Counted from the stretch's first letter, positions 52,725 through 64,000 are shown. The stretch is 64,000 nucleotides of DNA from Pseudomonadota bacterium (GCA_018240745.1 JAFEFF010000056.1:1-64000); one strand, 5' to 3'. The notes: generated from the letters alone by a model not told the origin. Program-made: numbers and translations.

Positions 52725-54776
52725 ATGCCCGAGCTGCTTCTCGAACTGATGAGCGAAGAGATTCCGGCGCGGATGCAGACGCGCGCGGCGGACGATCTCA
52801 GGCGCCTCGTGTGCGACGAGCTCGGGGCCGCGGGCCTGAGCTTCGGCCCGGCCCGGGCCTTTGCCGGACCGCGGCGGCTGACATTGGTGGTCGATGGCAT
52901 TCCCGCAGCGCGCGCCGATGTGAGTGAGGAGCGCCGCGGCCCGCGCGTCGGCGCGCCGGACCAGGCAGTGCAGGGCTTCCTCAAGGGCGCGGGCCTCGCC
53001 TCGCTCGACCAGGCGGAGAAGCGCGATACCGGCAAGGGCGAGTTCTGGTTCGCCGTGATCACGAAGAAGGGCGGACCTACCGCCGATGTCCTGCCGGGCA
53101 TCATCGATTCCGTGATGAAGGCGCTGCCCTGGCCCAAGTCGATGAAGTGGAGCAGCGGCACGCGGCTCTGGGTGCGGCCGCTCCAGTCGGTGATCGCGCT
53201 GTTCGACGGAAAGGTGCTGCCGGGCGAAGTCGTGCTGGCGGGTTCGATGAACCCGCTCAGGTTCGGCGACACCACGCGCGGTCATCGCTTCCTGAGCAAG
53301 GGCGCGGTCCAGGTGACCGGATTCGCCGACTATGTGGCCAAGCTCGAGGCGGCGCACGTCATGGTGGACGCGGCCGAGCGCAAGGCGACCATCCGCGAAG
53401 GCGCAGAAAGGCTGTGCGCTGCCGCTCGGGTGACATTGAAGGAAGACGATGGGCTGCTCGAGGAGGTCGCAGGGCTGGTCGAATGGCCGGTGCCGCTGAT
53501 CGGCACCATCGATGCGCAGTTCATGGACGTGCCGCCCGAGGTGCTGATCGTCTCGATGAAGACGCATCTTCGCCAGTTCGTCACCACCAGGGCCGATGGC
53601 ACGCTGGCCGATCGCTTCGTCGTGATCGCCAACACCGTGGCGCGCGATGGCGGCAAGACGATCGTCGAGGGTAACGAGCGCGTGCTGCGCGCACGCCTGG
53701 CCGACGCCAAGTTCTTCTGGGACCAGGACCGCAGGGTGCGTCTGGAGGAAAGGCTGGCGTCGCTGAAGGGCATCGTGTTCCACGCCAGGCTCGGCACCCA
53801 GGCCGAGCGGGTGCAGCGCATCGCGGCGCTGGCGACGGCGGTTGCCGACTACGTGCCCGGCGCCGACAAGGCTGAGGTCATGATGGCGGCCGAGCTCTGC
53901 AAGGCCGACCTCGTGTCGGGCATGGTCGGCGAGTTCCCGGAGCTGCAGGGGATTATGGGGCGCTACTACGCCCTCCATGAGAAACTGCCGGTCGCGGTGG
54001 CCGAAGCGATCGGCGATCACTACGCGCCAGCCGGCCCGAACGACCGGTGCCCGTCGGCGCCGGTGTCGATGGCGGTGGCGCTGGCCGACAAGCTCGACGC
54101 GCTGACCTCGTTCTGGTCGATCGGCGAAAAGCCGACCGGCTCGCGCGATCCCTATGCGCTGCGCCGTGCGGCGCTGGGCGTCATTCGCATCGTCGTCGAG
54201 AACAGGCTGCGCCTGCCGTTGCGCAGGTTTTTCGACGCAGCCGACTTGCTCGACTTCTTCGCCGACCGCCTCAAGGTGCAGATGCGCGACAAGGGCGTGC
54301 GGCATGACGTGATCGATGCGGTATTCTCGCTGGGCAACGAGGACGATCTCGTGCGCCTGCTCGCGCGGGTCGAGGCGCTGCAGTCCTTCCTCGGGACCGA
54401 TGCCGGCAAGAACCTGCTTACCGCCTATGGCCGCGCCGCCAACATCGTTCGCGCCGAGGAGCGTAAGGACCAGACGCTGGCGGCAAGGATCGCCAGCGTA
54501 CCCGACGTCGCACTGCTGGAACTCGCGGAGGAGAAGGCCGTTGCATCCGCTTTGGCGGAGGTCGAGCGCACCGTGAAACCGGCGTTGCAAAACGAAGATT
54601 TCCCGGCAGCCATGCGGGCGCTTGCCGGACTGCGCGCGCCGATCGACGCGTTTTTCGACAAGGTCACGGTAAACGTACAGGACAAGCCGGACCTTCGTCT
54701 CAATAGGTTGAAATTGTTGAACCAAATCCGCGCCACCATGGACAGGGTGGCCGACTTTTCGAGGATCGAGGGCTAG
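52725..54776 (+). CDS. glyS: Glycyl-tRNA synthetase beta subunit
   Basis: A 683-residue tRNA-binding and HD-like subunit. It begins [17 protein letters not shown], the near-universal GlyS start. The central part has [12 protein letters not shown] and [21 protein letters not shown], and the C-terminus carries the anticodon-binding region up to [21 protein letters not shown]. Starts 1 bp after glyQ. The pair makes the alpha2beta2 enzyme typical of most bacteria. Confidence 0.94.
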   Translation: MPELLLELMSEEIPARMQTRAADDLRRLVCDELGAAGLSFGPARAFAGPRRLTLVVDGIPAARADVSEERRGPRVGAPDQAVQGFLKGAGLASLDQAEKRDTGKGEFWFAVITKKGGPTADVLPGIIDSVMKALPWPKSMKWSSGTRLWVRPLQSVIALFDGKVLPGEVVLAGSMNPLRFGDTTRGHRFLSKGAVQVTGFADYVAKLEAAHVMVDAAERKATIREGAERLCAAARVTLKEDDGLLEEVAGLVEWPVPLIGTIDAQFMDVPPEVLIVSMKTHLRQFVTTRADGTLADRFVVIANTVARDGGKTIVEGNERVLRARLADAKFFWDQDRRVRLEERLASLKGIVFHARLGTQAERVQRIAALATAVADYVPGADKAEVMMAAELCKADLVSGMVGEFPELQGIMGRYYALHEKLPVAVAEAIGDHYAPAGPNDRCPSAPVSMAVALADKLDALTSFWSIGEKPTGSRDPYALRRAALGVIRIVVENRLRLPLRRFFDAADLLDFFADRLKVQMRDKGVRHDVIDAVFSLGNEDDLVRLLARVEALQSFLGTDAGKNLLTAYGRAANIVRAEERKDQTLAARIASVPDVALLELAEEKAVASALAEVERTVKPALQNEDFPAAMRALAGLRAPIDAFFDKVTVNVQDKPDLRLNRLKLLNQIRATMDRVADFSRIEG

Positions 54777-54780
54777 CGAT

Positions 54781-57452
<2,672 letters not shown>

Positions 57453-57456
<4 letters not shown>

Positions 57457-58373
57457 CGCTGGAGGCGCTTCGAGCCAAGCGGGCGCTGGCGTCTGCGCTC
57501 GCGGCGCTGGAGCGCGATCCCGACAGGGATTCTTCGCAACGCCTGCTCGACGAGGCGTGGCGGCATCCCAAGGCGCATGTCGTCGGCGTGACAGGGCCGC
57601 CCGGCGTCGGCAAATCCTCGTTGTGTGCGGCAATGGTCGCGACCTGGCGCAAGGACGGCAAGACCGTGGGCGTCATCGCCGTCGATCCCTCGTCCAAGGC
57701 GAGCGGCGGCGCCTTGCTCGGCGACCGCGTACGCATCGTCCACGATTCGGCGGATGAGGGCAGCTTCGTGCGGTCGATGGCGGCGCGCGACCGGCTGGGT
57801 GGGCTGGCCGATCAGACGCTGGCCGCCATGGTCGTGATGCGCGCGCTGTTCGATCGTGTGCTGATCGAGACGGTGGGCGTGGGACAGTCGGAAACCGACG
57901 TCGCAGGCGTCGCCGACACCGTGGTGTTCTGCGTCCAGCCGGGCTCGGGCGATTCGCTGCAATTCATGAAAGCGGGCATCGTCGAGATCCCGCACCTGAT
58001 CGTCGTCACCAAGGCCGATCTGGGCGCCATGGCCGAACGCGCGCGCACCGATGTCGCCGGCGCGCTGTCGCTCGCGACCGCGGGCGACTGGCCGCTCAAG
58101 ACGCTCGCCGTGTCGTCGCGCAATGGCGCCGGCATGGACGCTTTGATGGCGGGGCTCGAGGCTCACCGCTTCCATCTCGAGCAGGAGGGGCGGCTGGTGG
58201 TGGCGCGGCATCGCCAGGGCGAGGGCTGGCTGCGCGAGGCGCTGCGCGAGCGGTTCGGCACGCGGGGGCTTGCGCGTCTCCGTTCGCTTGGCTTGGATGC
58301 GTCGCTGCCCGCGGGCGCCCAGCCGTTCGAGCGCCTGTGCCAGCTGACGGCTGCCCTGGAGAATGCGCGATGA
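57453..58373 (+). CDS. meaB: MeaB/ArgK-type GTPase (methylmalonyl-CoA mutase chaperone)
   Basis: A 306-residue G3E GTPase. Walker A is [12 protein letters not shown] with Lys54, then [21 protein letters not shown] and [14 protein letters not shown] (switch II), which are MeaB signatures. The G4 motif reads VVTKADL instead of the usual NKAD, a mild deviation. MeaB protects and reloads B12-dependent acyl-CoA mutases, but no mutase gene is nearby. It overlaps ppdK and the HIT gene by 4 bp each, so it is translated within the housekeeping run. Confidence 0.88.
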
Positions 58374-58798
58374 CTCACCCGATCGATGGCAACTGCATCT
58401 TCTGCAAGATCGTCGCGGGCCAGATCCCGTGCTTCAAGCTGCTGGAGGACGCCGACACCATCGCCTTCATGGACATCAACCCGGTCAATCCGGGCCACGC
58501 GCTGGCGGTCGCCAAAGGCCACTGGCCGACGGTCGATGTCATCCCGCCCGAGGTGCTGGCCGAAGTGGCGCAGACCGCGCAGAAGGTCGCCAAGGCCGCG
58601 TTCAAGGTGCTTAAGCCGCACGGCGTGAATCTGCTGCAAGCCAACGGCGAAGGCGCCGGCCAGAGCGTGCCGCACCTGCACATCCACATCATGCCGCGCG
58701 TCAAGGGCGACGACGTCAATCTCAATTGGGAGCCCAAACCGGGCGACATGGCCGCCATCAAGACGGTCTACGAGAAGCTGAAGGCTGCGCTCGACTAG
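58370..58798 (+). CDS. HIT family hydrolase (HINT-like)
   Basis: A 142-residue HIT protein. The His triad is His102-Leu-His104-Ile-His106 (PHLHIHIMPR). CIFCKIVAGQIP at the N-terminus has the CxxC zinc pair of HINT enzymes. It hydrolyses nucleotide phosphoramidates or dinucleotides. Start at ATG 58370, overlapping the meaB stop by 4 bp (ATGA). Convergent with a LysR gene. Confidence 0.92.
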   Translation: MTHPIDGNCIFCKIVAGQIPCFKLLEDADTIAFMDINPVNPGHALAVAKGHWPTVDVIPPEVLAEVAQTAQKVAKAAFKVLKPHGVNLLQANGEGAGQSVPHLHIHIMPRVKGDDVNLNWEPKPGDMAAIKTVYEKLKAALD

Positions 58799-58826
58799 TG
58801 CCGCCGCCTGATCGGATGCGACGCGG

Positions 58827-59786
58827 TCAGCCGTGCGCCATCGCGGCGCGGCTGGCGGGCAGGCTGAACCATTCGCGCTCGTCCTGGCGGAACTGCTCGC
58901 GCACATAGTCGATTACCGTGCGGATGCGCGCGCCCTTGTTGGTCTCCTCATGGCTCACCAGCCAGATGTCGCGCACGATCCTGAGATCGATCGGCGCAGC
59001 GACCAGGTTCGACGACTTGGTGACGTAGTCGGGGAATACCGAGATGCCGTAACCGACCCGCACCGCTTCGACCGCCGAGTAGGACGAGTTGGTGCGCAGC
59101 ACGACGTTGGGGCTGCGTTCGACCACTTCGCTCCACGGCTTCATCGACGGCAGGCTGTGCAGGGTGGTGTGGTCGACGACGTGGTGCTCGCGCATGTCCT
59201 CGAGCCGCTGCGGCAGGCCGTACTGCTCGATGTAGGAGGGCGCCGCGAAGATCGACATGTTGAACTGGCCGACCCTTGCCGCGACGAGCTGATTGGATGT
59301 CGGGCGGAAGAAGCGGATGGCGAGGTCGGCCTGGCGGGTGGCGAGATCGAGCACCTGGTCCCCGGCGATCACCTGGACGATGATGTCCGGATGGCTGCGG
59401 CGGAGCTGGTCGAGCCGCGGCACGAGCCAGTGGGCGGCAATGCCCTCGGTGCAGGCGATACGGACCACACCGGCCATTTCGCGGTCGAGACCGGCGAGAT
59501 GCCGCTCGATCGACGTGGCGTTGGACAGCATCGACTCGGCCTGCACCAGCACGCCGCGCGCCGCCGGTGTCACCTCCATGCCGTGGCGATGGCGGTCGAA
59601 CAGCTTGGCGCCGAGACGGCGCTCGAGCGCCTGGATCCGCCTCCCGACCGTCGTCTGCTTGGTGTTCAATTGTGTCGCGGCGGCACTGAAGCTGCCCGTC
59701 TTCGCGACGGCCAGGAAAAAACGGACATCGTCCCAGTCGCCCAGGATGTTCGGGACTTTGTTCTTACGGGGTGTCGGGATGACCAT
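58827..59786 (-). CDS. LysR family transcriptional regulator
   Basis: A 319-residue LysR regulator. The DNA-binding helix-turn-helix (about 17-76) reads WDDVRFFLAVAKTGSFSAAA, NTKQTTVGRRIQALERRLGAKLFDR. A substrate-binding-protein-like effector domain follows (about 105-300) with IACTEGIAAHWLVPRL. The start ATG lies inside the palindrome 59784-59805. It is divergent from the nucleotidyltransferase operon, 223 bp away, which is a likely target. Effector unknown. Confidence 0.88.
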   Translation of the reverse strand: MVIPTPRKNKVPNILGDWDDVRFFLAVAKTGSFSAAATQLNTKQTTVGRRIQALERRLGAKLFDRHRHGMEVTPAARGVLVQAESMLSNATSIERHLAGLDREMAGVVRIACTEGIAAHWLVPRLDQLRRSHPDIIVQVIAGDQVLDLATRQADLAIRFFRPTSNQLVAARVGQFNMSIFAAPSYIEQYGLPQRLEDMREHHVVDHTTLHSLPSMKPWSEVVERSPNVVLRTNSSYSAVEAVRVGYGISVFPDYVTKSSNLVAAPIDLRIVRDIWLVSHEETNKGARIRTVIDYVREQFRQDEREWFSLPASRAAMAHG

Positions 59787-59805
59787 TGTAACAATCGATA
59801 CAATG
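59784..59805. promoter_or_regulatory. Palindromic LysR-type operator over the regulator start codon
   Basis: CATTGTA (59784-59790) and TACAATG (59799-59805) are perfect inverted arms with an 8-bp spacer, including T-N11-A spacing as in LysR boxes. The first arm contains the regulator's ATG. It is a candidate autoregulatory site in the divergent region. Confidence 0.5.
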
Positions 59806-59842
59806 CGGGGGCGGTCGGTACATTTACTTGTCGGGGGCCTTT

Positions 59843-59927
59843 ATGGTTTATCTTACACCATTGATTGTGGAATGTCGTTTTATGTCTCGTTTGTAGGGGA
59901 TTAGCCGGTCTTTCTAAAAAACCGGCT
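59843..59927 (+). promoter_or_regulatory. Possible leader peptide and hairpin before the nucleotidyltransferase gene
   Basis: A 17-residue frame (59843-59896; MVYLTPLIVECRFMSRL) follows GGGGG at 5 nt. Immediately downstream AGCCGGT (59903-59909) and ACCGGCT (59921-59927) form a stem with an 11-nt A/T-rich loop. The area (59806-60009) is more AT-rich than its surroundings and untranslated otherwise. It may be a regulated leader; evidence is weak. Confidence 0.25.
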
Positions 59928-60009
59928 CGCAAACCCCTCCACTATATCTAGTGCCCGCATTCGTTAGTCAATCAGTCTGTTGTATTGACGTACGTTGCGA
60001 GGTGCTCTT

Positions 60010-61305
60010 TTGTCCGCCATCAGCCCGGACAGTAACGCGACAGCGTTGGCGACGCTCGCCAACCGGCTCGGTCGCTACGTGCGAAGTCCCTCGACCCGAC
60101 TGGCCGCATTCGCCGGTCTGTTGACCTATCTTTGCTATGCATACGCGCATAACAGCTGGACGAATCCAGCCCTGATCGGCGTCGCGATCTTCTTCGCCGG
60201 GTTCATGCCGACCTACAGTCGGATCAGCAACAAGATCGAGATCTGGTCGAACAACGAGTTCGGCTTCGTCACCGGTGGACGGCTCGGCCGCTTCGTCTTC
60301 CAGTTCGCGGTGAACCTCGCGCTCTTCGCGGTGATGCTCTACGGCCACGGCATGAACCGCGCCGGCGTTGCCACGGTCGGCGGCATCGCCGGCGCCGCGC
60401 TGGTGACCAGTCTCGCTTCGCAGGGCCTGCAGTATCTCGGCATCTACCTGTACGCCCGCGGCATCGGCGACTACAACCGCAACGTGTTGGCCGGCCTGGT
60501 CGTCAACACAGTGCTGACGGCGCTCGGCACCGCGGGCCTTCCGTTTGCCCGCGACGCCTTCCTGGCCGTCGGTTTCGGTCTCGGCGGATTGCTTCTGCTT
60601 GTGGGCGTGCTTTCCGACCTGCGGTCGATCTTCGCGCCCAAGGGCGGCATCGGGTTGTATTTCGGGACCTTCAATCCGGTCCACAACACGCATCTCGCGA
60701 TCATCAAGCGTGCGATGGAGCAACGCAGGCTCGACAAGATCATCATCCATCCGACCCTGATCCCGCGGCTGCATGTCGAGGCCTTCCGAAGGGGCGAGAT
60801 CCGTGTCGGCCGGCTGAAGGACGGCTTCCAGATCTACGAGAAGACCGAGAAGGCCGATGTCGCGGTCGACTATTTCCCCACCGGCAACGTCTTCCTGCCA
60901 CCCGAGACCCGCAAGGCATTGATCGAGCTGGCGGTCGCCGAGGCGGGGCTTGCCGGCAAGGTCGAGGTGATTGCCCTGCGCGAGACCTACGACAGCAAGG
61001 GTTTCCAGGGTGTGATCGCCGAGATCAAGAGGATGCATCCGGGCGTGCGGCTGCACACGCTGCACGGCACGGACTTCGGCGGCATGTACGTGCGGCAGAT
61101 CTGCGACGAGTGCGGCTGGATCTACCCCTGGCGGATCATGCGTCGCGACAATATCTCGGCAACGGCGATCCGCAAGGGTGCCAAGGGAATGACGCCGCCG
61201 GTGGTGACCGACGTGCTGCAGCAGCTTTCTCAGAATCTTCCGGAAGTAAAGGCGGGGGACCGTCGTTTCCGGAACGATAACGGAGTGCTGACCGAGGGGA
61301 TGTAA
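60010..61305 (+). CDS. Membrane-anchored NMNAT-like nucleotidyltransferase, unusual architecture
   Basis: A 431-residue protein. The N-terminal half (about 30-205) holds five to six hydrophobic segments. The C-terminal half is a cytidylyltransferase-like/NMNAT-type domain with the nucleotide-binding motif YFGTFNPVHNTHL (217-229), the motif ISATAIRKG near the C-terminus and CDECGW. HxGH-type enzymes activate phosphate compounds with ATP or CTP. The start is TTG 60010 with GAGG 7 nt upstream; a TTG at 59995 is possible. It is followed 2 bp later by GNAT 1. The fusion to a membrane domain is uncommon and I cannot name the substrate. Confidence 0.72.
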   Translation: MSAISPDSNATALATLANRLGRYVRSPSTRLAAFAGLLTYLCYAYAHNSWTNPALIGVAIFFAGFMPTYSRISNKIEIWSNNEFGFVTGGRLGRFVFQFAVNLALFAVMLYGHGMNRAGVATVGGIAGAALVTSLASQGLQYLGIYLYARGIGDYNRNVLAGLVVNTVLTALGTAGLPFARDAFLAVGFGLGGLLLLVGVLSDLRSIFAPKGGIGLYFGTFNPVHNTHLAIIKRAMEQRRLDKIIIHPTLIPRLHVEAFRRGEIRVGRLKDGFQIYEKTEKADVAVDYFPTGNVFLPPETRKALIELAVAEAGLAGKVEVIALRETYDSKGFQGVIAEIKRMHPGVRLHTLHGTDFGGMYVRQICDECGWIYPWRIMRRDNISATAIRKGAKGMTPPVVTDVLQQLSQNLPEVKAGDRRFRNDNGVLTEGM

Positions 61306-61307
61306 TC

Positions 61308-61928
61308 ATGGCCGTACAGACAACGACCGACCGGATGAGTAACCGTCCTGTCGTAACGATCAAGCTTGCGTCGACTTCCGACGAGCTGCTGCAGTGCTAT
61401 GCGCTGCGAGCCGCCGTCTTCATGGGCGAGCAGCAATGCCCGTACTGGGAGGAGTTCGACGGCAACGACTACAGCGCCAGTCATCTGATGCTGTACGTCG
61501 ACGGCGAGCCCGCCGCCTCGATGCGGGTGCGCTGGTTCCAGGGGTTCGCCAAGCTCGAACGGGCGATCATCCTGAAACGCTACCGGTCGCTCGGCCTGTT
61601 CATTCCGTTCGTCGAATGGGCGCGCGACTTCGCCGCCAGGAAGGGCTATCCGAAGGCGTACCTGCACGGCCAGAAGCGGCTGTGGGAGATCTTCGAGCGG
61701 CAGGGCTTCCGCAAGGTCAACGAAGCGCCTTTCCATTTCTCCGACCACGAGTACGGCGCCTTTGCCGCCGATCTCGACGTGCCGGAGGATGCGCCGTCGG
61801 TCTTCACCGATCCGATGGTGCTGAATCGGCCGGAAGACCAGCTCAGTCTGCCGGGCATCCTGGAGAAGTCCATGGAGCGGGGAGCATCCAATCCGCACGC
61901 CGAATGGATCGATCGTCGTCATCACTGA
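61308..61928 (+). CDS. GNAT-like acetyltransferase 1 of a paralogous pair
   Basis: A 206-residue protein with a GNAT fold: SDELLQCYALRAAVFMGEQQ, FDGNDYSASHLMLYVDGEPAASMRVRWF and FERQGFRKV in the final strand. The usual CoA pyrophosphate loop (Q/RxxGxG) is replaced by KRYRSLGLFIPF, so acetyl-CoA binding may be weakened. It is paralogous to the next gene (shared EEFDGxDY, MRVRWF, ERQGF). It starts 2 bp after the nucleotidyltransferase stop with a GAGGGG site and belongs to the same operon. A separate role such as structural partner is possible. Confidence 0.72.
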   Translation: MAVQTTTDRMSNRPVVTIKLASTSDELLQCYALRAAVFMGEQQCPYWEEFDGNDYSASHLMLYVDGEPAASMRVRWFQGFAKLERAIILKRYRSLGLFIPFVEWARDFAARKGYPKAYLHGQKRLWEIFERQGFRKVNEAPFHFSDHEYGAFAADLDVPEDAPSVFTDPMVLNRPEDQLSLPGILEKSMERGASNPHAEWIDRRHH

Positions 61929-61945
61929 ACAAGGGGGAATTTGTC

Positions 61946-62515
61946 ATGCGTACAGGTGTGCAAGCTATCGATGGCGTTCCGGTGACCACCCGGCTGGCCA
62001 TGAAGATGGAAGACTCGTTGCAGGCGTTCGCGGTGCGCGCTGCCTGCTTCATCGGCGAGCTCGAGGTGCCGTTCTCCGAGGAGTTCGACGGCCACGACTA
62101 CGGCGCCACCCACGTCATCGCCTATATCGGCGACGAGCCGATCGGCACGGTGCGGGTGCGCTGGTTCAAGTCGTTCGCGATGTGCGAGCGGCTGGCCGTG
62201 ATGCAGCGCTTCCGCGGCCACAACGTCGGCAACCTTCTGCTCGAGCGCTGCCGCAGGCTCGCCGAGAGCCGCGGCTGCAACATGCTCTATACCCAGGTCC
62301 TGCCGTCCGACACCGGCTACTGGGAGAAGCAGGGCTGGCGGCGGTTGGTGCCCGAGGAGATGAGCCGCGCCGGCGACAAGCGGATCGTCGCCATGGTGAA
62401 GCAGGTCGATCCCAGCAAGCCGCTGCCCGAGGTCGAGGCGCCGGAATCGATCGTTCTGCGCCGCGAGCCGACACTCGATTCATCCGGCAAGCCGGTAGGT
62501 GCGGTCACGAACTGA
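61946..62515 (+). CDS. GNAT-like acetyltransferase 2 of a paralogous pair
   Basis: A 189-residue GNAT. The CoA-binding segment is intact here: ERLAVMQRFRGHNVGNLLLERC, followed by LPSDTGYWEKQGWRRL. The substrate part AVRAACFIGELEVPFSEEFDGHDYGATHVIAYIGD mirrors GNAT 1. It has a strong AAGGGGGA site and lies 17 bp after GNAT 1. The pair may be one active and one degenerate subunit of a heteromer, an inference from the differing CoA loops. The C-terminal tail (about 155-189) is Pro/Glu-rich. Confidence 0.75.
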   Translation: MRTGVQAIDGVPVTTRLAMKMEDSLQAFAVRAACFIGELEVPFSEEFDGHDYGATHVIAYIGDEPIGTVRVRWFKSFAMCERLAVMQRFRGHNVGNLLLERCRRLAESRGCNMLYTQVLPSDTGYWEKQGWRRLVPEEMSRAGDKRIVAMVKQVDPSKPLPEVEAPESIVLRREPTLDSSGKPVGAVTN

Positions 62516-62631
62516 CCGCTCTGGTATGTGCAATATGCCACAGACGACCATCCTGGCCGCAGTCAGGCTGTAGCGACCAGGGTGGGCTGTCGGCGGAGGC
62601 CGCTCATTCCTCGGATCACAGGGGGAAGAAA

Positions 62632-62892
62632 ATGGGAGTTCGCGAAGTCGTCGTCGAACCGACCAACGGTCGCCGCCGCAATCGCCAGTCGATGGCGGGG
62701 ACCAAGCGCGCTGCGGCCCTGTTCCGGATGTGGCACGGGGTTCGCGACATGCTGAACGAAGCCGAGCACCTGGGCGACGGCGAGTTGGTCCACTTCCTTG
62801 CCGTCGCGCAAATGCTGATCGAGGAGCGGACAGCCGGGCTGACGCCCGGTACCGAGGCCTTCGTCGGCATCGATACCAGCTTGCCCAACTGA
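62632..62892 (+). CDS. Small basic protein of unknown function
   Basis: An 86-residue protein, start ATG 62632 with GGGGGAA upstream. It begins with a basic region (NGRRRNRQSMAGTKRAAALFR) and then a helical segment MWHGVRDMLNEAEHLGDGELVHFLAVAQMLIEE. No known family is recognised. It is 116 bp after GNAT 2, so it may belong to the same transcript; a hairpin terminator follows at 62922-62940. Confidence 0.6.
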   Translation: MGVREVVVEPTNGRRRNRQSMAGTKRAAALFRMWHGVRDMLNEAEHLGDGELVHFLAVAQMLIEERTAGLTPGTEAFVGIDTSLPN

Positions 62893-62921
62893 AGCGCGAT
62901 CCTGCGCGGAGTTTATCCTGA

Positions 62922-62940
62922 GGGGCGGCTACGCCGCCCC
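62922..62940. terminator. Hairpin terminator between convergent operons
   Basis: GGGGCGGC-TAC-GCCGCCCC is a perfect 8-bp stem with a 3-nt loop between the small basic protein gene and the end of the ABC permease gene on the other strand. It has no T-tract, but its strength and position fit a bidirectional terminator. Confidence 0.55.
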
Positions 62941-62974
62941 GAATGGGCTTGGGATGACAGGGGCGAGGCCACTG

Positions 62975-63853
62975 TCACTTGTGCCGCGGGTCGAGCGCGT
63001 CGCGCAGCCCGTCGCCCAGGAGATTGAAGGACAGCACGGCGAAGAAGATCGCAAAGCCGGGCCAAAAGGCCATCCACGGTGCCTGGGCGATGAAGCGTTG
63101 CGCGGTGTTGAGCATGCTGCCCCAGGACGGCGCTGGCGGCTGCTGGCCGAGCCCCAGGAACGACAGCGCTGCCTCGGCGATGATGGCGCCCGCGATCGCG
63201 AGCGAGGCCTGCACCAACAGGGGCGGGACGATATTGGGCAGGACATGGCGCAATGCAATGCGCCAGTGCGGATTGCCGACCGCACGGGCCGCCTCGACGT
63301 AATCCTCGACCTTTGCCGCCAGGGTCTGGCCGCGCGTCAGTCGGACGAATACCGGAGTCGCCGTGACGCCGATCGCGATCATCGCATTGCTGAGGCTGGG
63401 TCCCAGGAAGGCCGACAGGGCGATCGCCAGGATCAGGAAGGGGATGGCGAGCATCGCATCGACCAGCCGCGACAGGATGGCGTCGATCCAGCCGCCGGCA
63501 TAGCCTGCCAGCAGGCCGAGGGGCACGCCGGCACCGACCGCGATGCCGACCGAGACCAGGCCGGCGCTGAGCGAGGCGCGGGCGCCGAAGATCACGCGGC
63601 TGAGCACGTCGCGGCCGACCTCGTCGGTGCCGAACCAGTGCGCCCAGGAGGGCGCCTTGCGGACCAGGCCGAAGCTGGTCCTGGTCGGATCGTATGGCGC
63701 TATCCACGGGGCGAGCAGCGCGACCAGGATCAGGATCACCACGACCGCCAGCGCCGCCATCGCGCCCTTGCGGCGCTTCAATCGCCGCCAGGCGCGGGCC
63801 CACGGATTCTCCTCATGGAGGGACGGCTGCTCCACGAGCGTCGCGGCGGTCAT
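62975..63853 (-). CDS. Peptide/nickel-type ABC importer permease (DppC-like)
   Basis: A 292-residue permease of the DppC/OppC type. N-terminal cytosolic segment (RAWRRLKRRKGAMAALAVV), six hydrophobic segments, the family block FGTDEVGRDVLSRVIFGAR and the EAA loop with EAARAVG and RHVLPN. It forms the channel with the DppB-like subunit. The start overlaps the upstream permease stop by 4 bp (ATGA). The substrate may be a peptide, an opine, nickel or another solute. Confidence 0.9.
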   Translation of the reverse strand: MTAATLVEQPSLHEENPWARAWRRLKRRKGAMAALAVVVILILVALLAPWIAPYDPTRTSFGLVRKAPSWAHWFGTDEVGRDVLSRVIFGARASLSAGLVSVGIAVGAGVPLGLLAGYAGGWIDAILSRLVDAMLAIPFLILAIALSAFLGPSLSNAMIAIGVTATPVFVRLTRGQTLAAKVEDYVEAARAVGNPHWRIALRHVLPNIVPPLLVQASLAIAGAIIAEAALSFLGLGQQPPAPSWGSMLNTAQRFIAQAPWMAFWPGFAIFFAVLSFNLLGDGLRDALDPRHK

Positions 63854-64000
63854 CCGCGCAGCCTCGGATTGACCAGCATGTAGGCGATGTCGGCCAGCAG
63901 ATTCAGGCTGATGTAAATGGTCGAGGTCACCAGCACGACGCCCTGCACGACGGCATAGTCGCGGTTGAAGACGGAATCGACGATCAGCTTGCCAAAGCCC
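63850..64000 (-). CDS. Peptide/nickel-type ABC importer permease (DppB-like), C-terminal fragment
   Basis: The gene continues beyond the window edge. The last 49 codons read FGKLIVDSVFNRDYAVVQG, VVLVTSTIYISLNLLADIAY and MLVNPRLRG, the typical DppB/OppB C-terminus (RDYPVVQG... D..Y...DPR). It stops at 63850, overlapping the DppC-like start. Only the final membrane helices are visible. Confidence 0.88.
   Translation of the reverse strand, partial: GFGKLIVDSVFNRDYAVVQGVVLVTSTIYISLNLLADIAYMLVNPRLRG

Overview
The window looks like chromosomal DNA of a GC-rich alphaproteobacterium. Gene density is high, with short spacers and frequent 1-8 bp gene overlaps. Glycyl-tRNA synthetase is split into alpha and beta subunits next to pyruvate phosphate dikinase, CysN and CysC are fused (NodQ type), and there are many TauD-like dioxygenases, amidases, SDRs and ABC importers for organic solutes. 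A soil or freshwater heterotroph of the Reyranella/Rhizobiales/Rhodospirillales kind would fit, but the genus is inference. I see no insertion sequence, prophage, CRISPR array or rRNA operon. The only RNA gene found is tRNA-Pro(CGG).

Layout. 0-13 kb: GST and ring-cleavage-type VOC protein, two MFS exporters, a phosphodiesterase, an orphan molybdenum hydroxylase subunit, a P1 peptidase, then tandem amidases overlapping an M20 amidohydrolase. 13-23 kb: a lactate-permease operon containing two paralogous membrane-anchored unknown proteins around a DUF3175 gene, an alpha/beta hydrolase with a phosphotransferase, an OmpA-like barrel protein, an AI-2E-type permease and a YqjD-like pair. 22.5-23.6 kb: a VOC gene followed by a glutaredoxin-DinB fusion whose first active-site cysteine codon is an in-frame TGA, very probably a selenoprotein. 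23.7-33.3 kb: a 1198-residue fused double ABC exporter divergent from a LysR gene, then a livKGFHM branched-chain-type importer. 33.4-43.8 kb: catabolic genes (three TauD-like dioxygenases, Fe-alcohol dehydrogenase, two SDRs, malate/lactate dehydrogenase, SMP-30 lactonase, amidohydrolase). 43.8-51.7 kb: secreted nuclease, tRNA-Pro, aspartate dehydrogenase, a sulfotransferase-cysD-cysNC sulfation operon, a Spy-like protein and glpD. 51.8-58.8 kb: housekeeping run glyQ-glyS-ppdK-meaB-HIT. 58.8-62.9 kb: a LysR gene divergent from an unusual operon (membrane-anchored NMNAT-like nucleotidyltransferase, two GNAT paralogues, one small protein). 63-64 kb: the end of a peptide/nickel-type ABC importer operon.

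The most noteworthy items are as follows. (1) The UGA-containing glutaredoxin-DinB gene (22476-23225) has a perfect Shine-Dalgarno site, UGA at the first position of a would-be CxxC, and a 17-nt hairpin starting 11 nt after the UGA. (2) Different palindromic repeats sit in three successive junctions of the liv operon. Two of them appear to have displaced the original start codons and created small bridging ORFs whose stops overlap the new starts. The same repeat families recur elsewhere in the window, once inside a coding sequence. (3) The nucleotidyltransferase/twin-GNAT operon has no function I can name.
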